A DNA stretch of 64,000 nucleotides from Auanema rhodensis (GCA_964057225.1 OZ059894.1:10798131-10862130), one strand, 5' to 3'; positions 10,036-21,454 are shown, numbered from the stretch's first letter. Notes: generated by a model from the sequence alone, not told the origin. Program-made: numbers and translations.

Positions 10036-13000
10036 CCATATGCCAGAGTCTCAAAAGAATCTGGAAAAATAACTCTTTTGAATTGTAGCATTTTCGCTTG
10101 AGTCAATTCATTATCAAATACAACGTTTTCCTTTTCTTGGGTGTATAATTGTTGTTTGATACTTCGAATACAACATTGTTTCTTTCTAGCAATACTCTTA
10201 TTAAAAAGACTTTCACGAAAATCTTCAATTTTTAACTTCTTGACAACATTTTTCTTTATTCCTTTACTCTTTTTAACCTCATCTCCAGGTTTTGGAACTT
10301 TTGGAAGTTTAGGATTCTCTATTTCATCTTGAATTCTTTTATTGTAATAACCTACAAACTCTTGACGTCTTTCTTCAGCAATTTTATATACATATTGTTT
10401 GGGTTTCAAGGCTAAAAGTTAATCCATTTAATTCATCTTTGAATTTGCCAACAAATTTTTTATTTTCTTCATTATACAATGGATGAACTTTAGGATATTC
10501 ACGGAAATCGAAATATTTTTTTAATGAAGAATCTTCTAATAGGTCTTCATAAAAGTCAGATGTAAAAATTTCATAAATAAGGGAATCAGTATCCTGATAG
10601 CATAATTTAATGTTATCTCCATATTTTTTCTTCATAACATTGTAATGAAAATCATACATCAGCCACTTATTCAACTCCAGGATAGCAAAGCCATCATAAA
10701 TAGGCTTATCCAGAACTATTTTAGTTTGAGCCATTTCAACAAATCTCAATTCTTTGTTTATTATTATATTCCTATTAAAGTTAGGTTTCTTTCTTAACTT
10801 AGTTATTCTATCTTTCTTTGAAATGTAATGCATTTCACCATTTTCCATACATTCATACTCAGCAGAATACACCAACTTTACATCTACTCTATTACGAACA
10901 TTCTCCATAGTTTTCCCAAAAACACTATTATTCATCAACTTAAAGAAGTCTTTTTCAAAATCATTTTTAGCCTTTTTACTAAGGTTAGTATTCAAATCAA
11001 TATAGCTCGCAAGCCAATTACTCTCATCAAATTTAAGAATTCTCTTAATTTTTTTCAATTTCATTCCAAGATCTAAAGCTTGTAGCAAATTTTGATAATG
11101 AATAACATAGTTTGTTTTATCTTCTAAAGTATTACACAACTTTTTGATTCCATTACCAAACTCTCTGATTTCAGGGCATAGAGGGAATTCATTATGCATC
11201 TTGTGAATTTCTGTAGGATACTCGAAGTCTACTTCTAATATACAACCTTTTCCTTGTCTATTCAGGTTTTCAATGTATTTCTGAATCATCACTTTGCTTT
11301 CTTCATTCATAGAAATATTTAAAATACTAAGTTGTTTTTGACTTTCGAAAACAAAGTTGTTTTGTGCTAATTTCAATTTCATTGCCCAACCATATAAATT
11401 GTTTGCATCTAAATACAAAAGGAAGTTTGAACATAGTTTAGGATTAAAATTCTTCATATATTTATTATTAGCTTTCGTATACCTTTTAACAGCATTCACA
11501 ATTCCACCTCTAATACCATTTTCAATCATGAAAAACTTCTCAGTATCGTTAATAGTGTCCAGTTTAACTGTATTTGTATTTTAGCATAGCGTCCCAAGAT
11601 AATCCTGGACTTGTATAATACCAGCAAGGATCTAATTCATAGACATATCGAGTAACATCCCTAAAGTTCTCAAAAATATCTGCCAAAAGGAGCACATCAT
11701 TAATCATATATATTCTAGTATAATCTTCTAAATTAGAGCATCCCATTTTTTTCCAAACTAACTTTGCATACAAGTATTCCTTAGTTGTACATTCTTTTCC
11801 ATTGAGGCTATCATAAAACGAAGAAATACTCGGGAGTTCAGTTTCTTTGTATCTCTCGAATGAGTTAATATATTCATATGGATAAACACCCTTTTTCTTC
11901 ATAGTTTCGAAGATATCCTTACCTTGAGTGGAGTAATAATCTTTTAATCTTTTATCATCTAAATTTTCTGCAAGCTTATCTAATGAAGATAACATGAAAC
12001 ACATCGAATCTAGAAATCAATAATTGAAGTATTAAACTTTAATACAGCATTATAGCCAACACAAGACTCGATGTCGTATATAGTCTTAGTATACGAATCA
12101 ACTACTAAAATGCAATATGCAGATGGAACATGTTTTCCAACATTTTTAGTCCATTTATCTTTTTCCTTTTTTTCATCAGTAAGCTTCCTTGGATTATGAA
12201 TTTTTTCTATCAAACTTTCGAAATCTGAATAGATAACATAACGATGCTTTTGAGTATTCTGATGATTAACGTATCAATCAATCGTAATCTTCATTATAAA
12301 AGAGGTTAACAGTTCTTTCTTTTTCACATTGTTGAATGTCACAAGTTGAATGACGAATGTTATATATTCTATGTTCATAATCATCGGGTGTAGGTTGGTA
12401 ATTATTTCTCGTTTGAGCATAATTTGAAATAGAGTATTCATATGCAAAAACATGAACACTTAAATTATTCATACCCTCAAATTTTTCAATATCTTCAAAC
12501 TTGAAAGGAAATTCAAGTCCAACAAAATGCAATTTATCCTTAAAAGGCGTGTATTTTGTAACTCTTTCTTTATCTCTTTTAGCAGGATGTAGATGAGCTA
12601 GAATACACCACTTGAGACACATGTTATCTTTGTTCTGGATATTTAAAACAGACCTTTTACTAATAACAAACTGAGGATTCGGTATGTATGATGCTCCTAT
12701 CATTACATCAGTTTTAGTTTGAAACATATTCAATCTCAAAAACCTAGTTATCACTAATCCTGAAGCATGATGTTCTCTATTCTCCACGTCATTCATTAAT
12801 GTGTTACATGATGCTTGATAGAATTCTTCCCTACTTTCACCAGAATGTAAAAGTTGAATTTTCGTATTTACATGAAACTTATGCGGATCACTAGAATCAT
12901 CTTCGTTTCTTTCTGTTTCTTTGTTTCATATTCTAAATATAGCGTTATTCTCACATTATTATTTTTGTAAATATCGTTGACTACAGTATTTTGCTTCTTC

Positions 13001-13349
13001 TCGAGAAAAAAGTCAATCTCTTTTTTACAATCGTGGTGTAAAATTCAATACCTTTCTCTTCGATCATTTCAAAAGAATTTTCTAGGAAATCTTTGTTGTT
13101 CTTACTTCTATAATTTGTTACTCTTGAATTAGCATTTTCTCTATCTTCTTGTTCCATAAAAATCAAATCATCCATAGGAGAAATCTCATCTGGAGGTGGT
13201 AATGGATTTTCATGATTTTCTTGAGAATGATCATTAATAAATTGTTTCATTTCATCCACCTTCATCTTTTTCATTTGAACATCAGTCATTAGTAGTTTTT
13301 TCTTTTTATTAATTTTTCTAACTTCACGGAGCAGCTCATCTCTCGACAT
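10023..13349 (-). pseudogene. Polinton protein-primed DNA polymerase B (frameshifted relic)
   Basis: Blocks in order on the minus strand: a charged N-terminal block (12981-13349); a block with NIQNKDNMCLKWCI, typical of the Polinton polymerase N-terminal region; the Exo I motif YSDFESL (near 12220); Exo III-like NDVLLLADIFENFR with SPGLSWDAM (11564-12004). Then the palm motif A LYLDANNLYGW, finger motif MNNSVFGKTMENVR and motif C YQDTDSLIY (10384-11529), and a basic C-terminal block (10023-10409). Frames change between blocks near 12270, 12008, 11585 and 10405. Sequence between the N-terminal block and Exo I appears deleted. Catalytic Asp residues remain in motifs A and C, but the gene cannot give one protein. 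Confidence 0.85.
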
Positions 13350-13485
13350 TGTCAGATGAATTGGTTTAAAACTAAAAAAGATATAACTTTTTCAAATTCT
13401 AGATGGAGTCAAAACTTTCTTTTATATAGAAAATTTTTTTTAAAGAAAAATTCAAATTTCTAACTCAGTGAAAGTAATGAACGGC

Positions 13486-13535
13486 AAAAGGGGCGGGGCT
13501 AAAATCGGGGGGTATAGAAACGGAAAAAGAACCTT
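13486..13535. repeat. GC-rich short dispersed repeat, copy 2
   Basis: ACGGCAAAAGGGGCGGGG is followed after a short spacer by ACGGAAAAAGAACC. It matches the copy at 838-895 in the intron of the first gene. It lies between the polymerase relic and the mariner-bearing insert. Confidence 0.5.
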
Positions 13536-13563
13536 AGTAACTTTATTTAATATTATTTTAGAA

Positions 13564-13990
13564 AAACCTTCATCATGGTAAAAGCCATACTTCCGAAACT
13601 TTTCTGCTATTGTCGAAATTTTTCGTCAAAGTTGGTGATTATCGAATTGCTTGCGAGATTCTTTGGGGGTTTGCGTCACTTACAATTCAAGGTAAAATGT
13701 ATTCATTTTCAGAATTTATCAAAAAGTACAAGCTGAAGCTTGTGCTTTGAGCTGAAGCTTCACTCCCACAACTCGAAAAGGCTCTTTCAGATGATATTGG
13801 AAGGCGATTTCTTGTGTTTGAATTGTGAGTCTGTAATCATGATTTATTGTCATTTGTATTATTTATTTCAGGTGTCATAATTCGTTTTACACGAATGAAC
13901 ATAACACCGTTGATATGAATAATACATTGAAGGAAGCAAACGAATTCATTCAACAGCTTGGTGCGTTGGAAATACCAGATGAAAAGAAAA
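13564..13990 (+). other. Intron-containing, host-like coding relic upstream of mariner
   Basis: A frame reading HHGKSHTSETFLLLSKFF and GDYRIACEILWGFASLTIQ is followed by LPQLEKALSDDIGRRFLVFE. A spliceable intron (GTGAGT...TTTCAG, about 13827-13871) then joins to LCHNSFYTNEHNTVD and LKEANEFIQQLGALEIP, after which the frame runs directly into mariner sequence. One in-frame stop (near 13757) interrupts it, beside a duplicated GCTGAAGCT. The composition and intron look like cellular coding sequence with TPR-like helices. I do not recognise the family. It replaces the N-terminal half expected of a mariner transposase. Confidence 0.4.
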
Positions 13991-14428
13991 CAGAATTAGG
14001 TGTGATTCTTTACTCTAATCCAACCCGGCCAAAGTTTTGGGTTAGCCCAGGAGAGGAAGTTCCTATGACTCCAAAGGCCAACCCACAAACGGCGAAAAAA
14101 GCCCTTTTGTCCGTTTTCTGGAATGAAAACGGAGTTCTCCACTGTGAGCTTTTACCTTACGGTAGAACAGATAGATGGAGAGTTTTATTCTGAGCAGCTC
14201 AGACGGCTCAATGTTGCCATTGAAGCTCGAGAGGAGCTCAGAAGCAGGCGCGTGACGTTGTTACACGACAACGCGCGCCCTCACTGTTGTGCGAAGGCAC
14301 AGCAAACGCTCCAGGAGCTGAATTGGGAAGTTTTGAAGCATCCCCCTTACTCTCCAGACCTTGCCCCAACAGATTATTATCTGTTCAGGTCAATGGAGCA
14401 TAGTTTGAGAAAAATTTTTCGAGTCTAA
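13990..14428 (+). pseudogene. Mariner transposase, C-terminal half only
   Basis: Recognisable mariner blocks are YSNPTRPKFWVSPGE, ANPQTAKKALLSVFWNENG, then, after a one-base frame change near 14160, FYSEQLRRLNVAIE, LLHDNARPH and HPPYSPDLAPTDYYLFRSM. These include the second and third catalytic aspartates (D in HDNARPH and in SPDLAPTDYY). The helix-turn-helix half and the first catalytic region are absent. The insert lies inside the Polinton, between the polymerase relic and the right end. No mariner terminal repeats were identified, so the insert's limits are uncertain. Confidence 0.8.
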
Positions 14429-14997
14429 ATCTAAAATATTTTTCAGAAATGCAATAAGAAATTTGAAGAAGAGATGGGAGAAAGTGATTGAAAGCGAGGG
14501 ACAATATTTTCAGAAATAAATTCTTTTCTTTTTTAACAGTTTTTTCGATTTTTTTGACATGAGACACTATAGCCGCGTTTTAACTTACACACCTAATATT
14601 AAATGTTTTCTATTAAGGCACTTGTTTGATTTCCTACTTAAACTTTTGCCATTTTTCACCCATTCTCCGTATTCTAGGACACACTTTAACTGAAGTTCAT
14701 TTTTTAAGGACCTTGGTGTCTTGTACAGCAATAAGATCTTTTTTAATGAACACATCAAGTCCATGTCCAACAATTCAAAAACAAAACAAACTTGATCTCA
14801 CTTATACCTAGAGTTTTTTTATGACCATGGTGCCCACAAACCCTTGTGCTATGTATTTTGTGTATTTACGCTCTATGTGCAAAGAATAAAGTATTCAATT
14901 AAGACAAGAAAAAGTTTGCAAGTTTGATTATGATAAAAGAATCATCAAATATATTAATGATTGTATTGATACAATGCCTTACGGATTTATTGATAGC

Positions 14998-15414
14998 CTA
15001 AGGCATTAAATCTAACACGGTTTCTTTGAAGTCATGAAATTCTAATAATTTCAAAAGTAACAAACAATAATAACCACAATGATGATTACCGAATTCTTGA
15101 ATTTGAAATGTTGAAAACTCAATTTTATCTTTTTTATTTCTACTCTTGAGATATTCTTGAAGTTGTAAAGAAGAATCAAGTCCGAAGGAATTAAAGTGAT
15201 AAATCTTTCCTTTATTTTTAGAATAACAGACCCAATGAGTTCCTTCACCACTAGAAGTATCTAAATTTATAATTCCAACTTCATTTTCTTAAATTCCTTG
15301 TGGTGGTAAGGTGTCTCTCATAAAGATTTCTCTGAAGTTTCTTATCTTTAATAATATTACAAGTTCTTCAATCTCACTATTTGTTAAAGGTTTAAGGTTT
15401 TCTGAAAAGATCAT
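14998..15414 (-). pseudogene. Polinton cysteine protease, right TIR copy (broken)
   Basis: Mirror copy of the left protease frame. It keeps the GTHWVCY His motif (coded around 15235) and, unlike the left copy, the intact stretch before NHHCGYYCLLLL with the catalytic Cys. It has the same TAA codon after LPPQGI as the left copy. The last residues (ETVLDLMP) differ from the left copy's (SSVLSQFL), so the two copies diverge at their C-termini. It is not translatable as one enzyme. Confidence 0.75.
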
Positions 15415-15627
15415 TTATTGAGCATTATTTTTTTTCACCGTTCCAGCTCACTTTTCTCGACCATCTCCCTATTTTTGAAAATTGTTGAAAATGACACATT
15501 TTTGAAGAGTTAAGACTTGTTTATGCTAGAAATAAGCATTAAAATGACTGAAAAGGGTGAAAATTGATATGTGGTCGAAAAGGTGCGCTAGAACGGCAAA
15601 ATACATATTATTGGTATTAACACCATG
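15040..15627 (-). repeat. Right terminal inverted repeat of Polinton
   Basis: Reverse complement of the left end. Its outer 65 bases, up to GCCGTTCTAGCGCACC on the complementary strand, are nearly identical to 9375-9440. It lacks the 14-bp tandem array of the left copy. Confidence 0.8.
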
Positions 15628-16093
15628 TCTTTCTTAATATCTTTGGTCATTGACTACTATATATATTTAACTAAAAGAGATAAAATTTTATGAAAAAAAA
15701 ACCGAAATACAAAACTATATGAAATGATTTGTTACTTTCATTCAAAATCTTTTCATAAAAATGAAAAACTACTACATTAAACTAATAAAGTTCTCGATTT
15801 CCTACTATTTTAGATGTGTTTTGTATATTCCATTAAATGTGTGTATATGTCCCACTATCACGATTTTGTGATAACTATTTACTATAACAATTAGAACTCA
15901 AGTAAGCAGATCAAGGCTGTTTAGCGAAGTTTTTCAGAAAGTTTTTTTTTATTCTCATTTCTATCGTCAAACCTGTGAAGTGATGGTGATAAAGATGACG
16001 TTAATTTCAAGATTTTTCAATTTTTTATGTATAATATACTCATATTATATACACATATCTCAAATAATAACTTGGATTTCAATATTTTCAGTT

Positions 16094-16949
16094 ATGTTAT
16101 TTCTCCTTTTGGTAGCTTTGCCCCTCTTTCAAGATTTAGTTCAAGCAGCCTACATTGAAAGAAATGCTGCTGACTGCGAACTTGCAATGACAAGAGGGAC
16201 TCCAGGCCCAGATAAAGGATTTCGTGTATGTTATATTGAGAATAGGAGAATGAATGATAATAAGAAAATTTAGTTTTTCTATGATACTGAATTAGCTATG
16301 TGTTTCAAATTCTTCTATGAAGGAAAAAATGAAGGACGGAACTCTTTTAAAACAGAAGACGATTGCACTGCATATTGTGTCCCCCGTATGAATTCCTACC
16401 GAATGTTTTTGAACATTTTGAACTCTTTTCTCTTCAGAAGATTTCAATAGCTGTGGAGCAAATAAAACTCCTACTGGATTTTGCTCAGATATGATGAACT
16501 GTGCTGATCATTCAACTTGCCGTATGGGAAGTTTTGGATTTGGAATTTGCTGCGATAAACAGACAGAAGGTTAAACTTCGTTTTTGAGAATTAAACTTAA
16601 ATATATTTTTCCAATCAAAACTCTTATTCAGAGCATTGGGATAAGGATTACTCCCCAAAATGCGCCAACGGGGCTGAAGTTGTGTCATTGGAACGTTGGT
16701 GGGGCCCAGCCGAGCTATTAGGCAAAAGCTGTGATCACAAGTATGTTTACTATTTTATTTATGTCTAAGAGCTCCTATGCTTTATTCAGATTTTGCCCCG
16801 CAAACAGCACATGTCATTCTGGAAAATGGCTTTCTTACTGCTGTAAAACTAGAACTAGAGCTAATCGAATCAGAGTAGGTGATTCGAGAAAAATCTTTTC
16901 ACCCGTTTTGCCTTCAACTTCCGTGATCGCAAATGCTGAAGGGTATTAG
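16094..16949 (+). CDS. Secreted protein: degenerate Kunitz plus two lustrin-type Cys-rich modules
   Basis: The start chosen is the ATG three bases after a TTTTCAG site (likely trans-splice acceptor), opening the signal peptide MLFLLLVALPLFQDLVQA. Next is a Kunitz-like domain: DCELAMTRGTPGPDKGFR, FFYDTELAMCFKFFYEG, then DDCTAYC. It has Cys 1, 3, 5 and 6 of the BPTI set but not the pair that braces the inhibitory loop (BPTI C14 and C38). Two modules of the nematode Cys-rich lustrin kind follow (CGANKTPTGFCSDMMNC...GICCD and KCANGAEVV...WLSYCC), then a basic Ser/Pro tail. Five exons join cleanly. It is probably extracellular, cuticle or secretion associated. Longer upstream frames (from 15980) lack a better leader. 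Confidence 0.75.
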
Positions 16950-17324
16950 ATATAACATGCCACTATATTTCAAAAAACTCTATTCGAATACTTATACATG
17001 TTTACATATCTTAACTTATAATTAGATATAGTTTTAATAATTAATAATTAATAATAAATATAAATTCTAATAATTATTTAAACATAAAATAAAATTTTTA
17101 ACTAGTTATATGTTATGTAATAATTTTATTATTTGTAGATGAATAATGAACAGAATATAGACACATATGCATCATATTTCATTCAATATGTGCTTAATGA
17201 TTTCAGATCATCAGATAAAAATCTTGAAATACAAAGACAATAATTGAATACAAATATTAAAATTAAATTTCATGAAATGATGTACCTAACTTGTTATATA
17301 CATACTTCAATTCAATAGTTGAAG

Positions 17325-19041
17325 ATGTGCTATTCCACATATACTATCGTCTTTTTATTCTTTAAATTAAGTTTCGCCTTGAATGAAAGTAATGATACAA
17401 TGGTATTACCAGGTTTTCTTTTATTTCTAAAAATTTAGAATCCAATTTTTTCTTTTAGATTTTTTCTATTTTCAACAAAAATTATTTGACGATACTATTT
17501 TTAAAATCAATCCACTGATTCCTCCTATAAATACTAATGGTGAAATGAATAGTAGAAATGTATCTTTATCTAGATTTCTTAGTAAACTCCAGTGGTTCTA
17601 CTACACAAGAAAAGTTTCAAGTCCATTTGCATCTTGGCTTCATCAAATTAATCGATTTGGTATAAAATTCAACAAACAAACAAAGAACTTTATGAATCAT
17701 TACAGAATGAACCAAATGAAAAAGTTGATTTTGTTATTGAATATATAATAGTAAATTCATTCTTTTTTTTTTTGTTTTAAAATTTTTGTATATTTAGAGT
17801 TACTCAGATCCTAGATTAAGTTGGAATGAAGATAACTATGATGGAATAAGTGTCATTTATCCAAATGAAGATTTTATATATAAACCAGATTTAACTCCAA
17901 CACAAAGGTTTATTTGAAATTAATTAAAATTGTTTATAATAACTCATATTTAGTCAATATTTTGAAGATTTTCGTCCTAATAATCAAAAATACGCGATGG
18001 TTGGTTACTCTATCTCCGACATTAAATTCTTTTTTTTTTATAAAATTTCAGCTTCGTAGTACCGGCGTCATCGAAATTTATACAACTTTATTCATATCAT
18101 GCATCTGTAATATCAATGTATATTCTTTTCATTTCTAGTTATAGATAATTAAATGAAATATTCATTTATTATTTTGTAATTTCTAGGTTCGAAAGTTTCC
18201 TCATGATTCTCAAACTTGTAGTATCCGATTTTTATCTCAATCACTTTCTGCTGATGTTCAGAATGTTACCAATAGTATTACAGATCCATATCCCTTTCCT
18301 ATCGATACTGTAGTAAGTATTGTATTCTTTATGATTTTTCTTTATAATGTTATAGGGTACCGGAGAATGGTCTGTAATAAACATGAAGCCATTCATTGAG
18401 GAAGTTTCTACATCTAGTACAATTCATCTTCAAATTGTGAGTTGTTTTCTTCTTTCCTTTGCTTAATTTCACATTTCAGGTTAGATTTGATATAACATTT
18501 AAACGAAATTCAATTTACTACTATGCTTTAACAGTTATTCCTTCATTCATCCTCAATGCATTTTCTGTTTTTGGACTTTTCATCAAATCATCCGACATGA
18601 TGGGAAAGGTTTGCTCTCATAAAAAATTTAAAAAATATGAAATTATTAAGCTGACTGTTGGTTTAACTAACGTTATGTCATTATCATTTATACTCGGAAT
18701 AATGTCAGAAATGATACCAAAAACTAAAACTTTACCTCTTTTAGGTAAATTATTTCTAATAAGCAATGCTAATTACATACTTTAAGCCATATATGTGTCC
18801 TTTAATTTAATTATCGTTGTGGTATGCTTGTTAGTATCTGCGGCTCTTCCTTGCATGAGCTTTCCTCAACTCAAGTGCTCATCAAAGGGTTCACCAAAAT
18901 TTTCTAAATTGTATGGTAAAATATGAATATTTCTCACAAATATTTTCATTTAGTGTAAATTGGTTTGATCGTTATGCCGTAGCAATGACTATTGGCCAAA
19001 TCTTCAATATTATAAATCTGGTTTATTTATTCTTCGGTTAA
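17325..19041 (+). CDS. Cys-loop ligand-gated ion channel subunit
   Basis: Signal peptide MCYSTYTIVFLFFKLSFA. The extracellular domain includes FQVHLHLGFIKLIDL, the SYSDPRLSWNEDNYDGI motif and YKPDLTPTQ. The Cys-loop runs CNINVRKFPHDSQTC, with the usual 13 residues between cysteines. TM1 includes YYYALTVIPSFILNAF; TM2 LTVGLTNVMSLSFILGIM; TM3 YVSFNLIIVVVCLL; TM4 RYAVAMTIGQIFNIINLVYL, ending two residues from the stop. About 400 residues over roughly a dozen exons. A stop seen in the TM2-TM3 link disappears if the 43-nt GTAAAT...TTTAAG intron (about 18744-18786) is removed. One early intron would be only about 36 nt. The intracellular TM3-TM4 loop is unusually short. No adjacent-Cys loop C pair was seen, so an alpha-type nicotinic role is unlikely. 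It is convergent with the next gene, about 80 bp away. Confidence 0.75.
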
Positions 19042-19123
19042 ATATTTATTGTATTTCACTAGAATATAAATAAAATTAAAATAAAAAAAAACAAAATCTA
19101 TATAAATGAGTGTAAAGATATAA

Positions 19124-21454
19124 TTATAATTCTATTATGTTATTAGCATTCAGATTCTTTAATTGTTGGTTTTTTGTCTCATATTCAAGAAATTCTCTTT
19201 TATTTTTATGCGTTCGTACAACAAGTCCAGAACTTAAAAAATTGTCGGTTGTTATGATTTCCATGTGCTAAAAATTAATTTAAATTTATATTTAATAAAT
19301 ATTATTTTACCTTATTAATAAGATCGAGTATAACAGGTTTTTGAAAAACATTATCTTCTGCTTCAGTTCTATTTAGTTCTTTTATTGTCGATTGCATTAT
19401 TTGCATTTGAAGAAGATTATTCTCTAATGATCCCATTTTTTCAAAAAATATATGTAAATTCTATAAAAATAACTTTTAGCTATTTTATATGAAATGTTAT
19501 AGAATACTGAAGGACTATAAATAATATTTGGAGGACCGATATATTCTGTTTCTTCTTTGAAATGACGTAGAATATCATTAATCAATATTCCATCTTTTGT
19601 ATTTGATAACTTTGTTAATCTTAACATGAGAATATTTTTAGAATTACATAGTTTACAAACGAAGATCCCATTGTAGATGATATGATGTAGGTTTGATTAT
19701 TTCTGCTAATTAATGAATGAGATACTTGTGGTGGTGATAACTGCAAAAAAGAGTTTTGTTAGGAATAAGATATTCTAGAACTTCATCTGAGATTTTTCTT
19801 TTGTTTTTCAATTGTTTCTTTAAACTTTTGAATAAATGTTCTTTAGAGAATTCAAAATTATGAATCAAGTTTCTTCTCATATTCTCATGACACATTTCTG
19901 AAAGAATTTAAAACAATAAAATCCAATGTTATATAGACAGTACGATTTTTAGAATCTGTATTTGAACAAAATGAATTGATAAATCCAGGAAGAAATGCTG
20001 TCAAATCTTTGCTTATCTTCATACTGTCCTTAGTTGAAGATTCAAATTTAATACTTTTAGCTTTAACTGAAACTTAAAACTATAATCTTATATATATATA
20101 TATATATATATCTTTTAAAAAATTCTTATTCACCTATTTCAAATCCCATATCTCTATACATTTTGGTAATTTCTGACGTGAATTCAATGTTTTGGGGATT
20201 ATAAAAGGGTTCAGAAGGAGCTTTGATAGCCATTATCCTAGCCAAATTATACGCATAAGTTGAAGAGTTTTTTACATTTTTCATTTCATCGTAAAAATGT
20301 CTAAAATTCCGAGTTATAAACAAAGTTTTTCGTGTTTTACCTCATATAATTAACAGATTTAACTTGTGGATAGTACTGATACTCTGTTAGCATATTGTGT
20401 AGATCGTTAGGCAGCTTAAAAAGTTTTGAGAAATTTAACTCAAACTTAGGATCAAAAAAAGTTTTTGCAAGAAAATCTCGCTCTTCTTTATTTAAAGATT
20501 CGTACATTATCTTTATCATAAATAGATAATTTGGTACTTGAGCTGGAAACAAATCTAAAATCTCAGATACCATAACTGAACTAACTAGTTATACTCTTAT
20601 GTTTTAATGATTTATACTGTATATCTGTTGATAAACTTTCAAATTTTAGATTTGAGGAATTTCGTCTTGAATACAAAATTTTAAATTTTAAAAATTAAAG
20701 GAAATATACCCATCTACAAGAAAAATATTAACATATCCACCTACACCATTAGTAGAAGGTGTTTCAAGTAATGAGCATATTAATAACATCAGAGTAAGTA
20801 CAAATGCACTTGTTTTATTATTTTCTTTGTTTCTAAAAAAAACAAATATAAAAAATAGAAAATAAAACAAAAACCTAATAAAATATTTACATATTTTCGC
20901 ATTAGTATATATGAAATCATCAAAATCATGATATATAGGAGTAATATGCTTAGTTGAAGTATAATGTTCCTATAAATTTAGAAATTTTTATAATTTTCTA
21001 TTCTTATTGTTTTGATACTTACTGTTTTCTTTGCTAAAATACTTTTAAATTTTAATTGTGATGGAATCATATCATTTGATCCTACTCCACTTATGAAAGC
21101 ATAAAGCAAAGCAACATCTAAAATCAATAATACGACTAAAGGATAAGTCCAAAGAACGGTTCTAATTGGCTGCTTCTTTCTTAAATTTTGTGTTTTTCAA
21201 AACATATTTACTCAATAAACCTTTTATTATTTTTTTGCCGTGACTCAGAAGAGTTACTTTGTGATTTATTCTAAATACTCTAATTCATTTTTAATTTTAA
21301 AATATTTAATTTACCTTTTTTGTTTTTTCTTTCAACTGCAAAAAGTAAAATTAAGTTGTATAAAAATTAAAAACAATTGTATTAAACTAACTTTATCCTT
21401 TGATTCTGACTTGAGATTTTGATTTGTTTCCTTTTCTTCGTTCGATTGAACCAT
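19124..21454 (-). CDS. Unrecognised membrane-anchored protein, about 600 residues
   Basis: The N-terminus is short and charged (MVQSNEEKETNQNLKSESKD, then KEKTKK), followed by a membrane segment (RTVLWTYPLVVLLILDVALL). A second hydrophobic region (about 20770-20890, TSAFVLTLMLLICSLL) is followed by GGYVNIFLVDG. The rest is soluble: SEILDLFPAQVPNYLFMIK, HFYDEMKNVKNSS, ARIMAIKAPSEPFYNP, MYRDMGFEIG, a basic helical part, then EYIGPPNIIYSP, LHIFFEKMGSLENN and a final NANNIIEL. At least nine exons join in frame. The join around 20870-20895 is doubtful: a poly-T acceptor-like tract cannot be spliced without a stop, whereas reading through keeps frame. I do not know the family; there are no enzyme motifs I can name. 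Confidence 0.5.

Larger units (their letters stand above)
9354..15627. mobile_element. Decayed Maverick/Polinton element with long TIRs
   Basis: Inverted copies of the same end sequence lie at 9354 onward and up to 15627; the outermost shared bases include GTTAATACCAATAATA and GCGCTAGAACGGCAAAATA (read inward on one strand). Between them are two adenain-type cysteine protease frames and a protein-primed family B polymerase, the marker genes of Maverick/Polinton elements. Integrase, packaging ATPase and capsid genes are missing, and a mariner fragment occupies about 1 kb. At about 6.3 kb it is far shorter than the 15-20 kb usual for intact elements, so it is an internally deleted, dead copy. 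I found no convincing target-site duplication next to the ends. Confidence 0.85.

Noticed and set aside
18750-18790. Apparent stop codon in the Cys-loop channel
   Set aside because: Falls in a 43-nt GT-AG segment; splicing it out joins TM2 and TM3 in frame, so the gene is not called a pseudogene.
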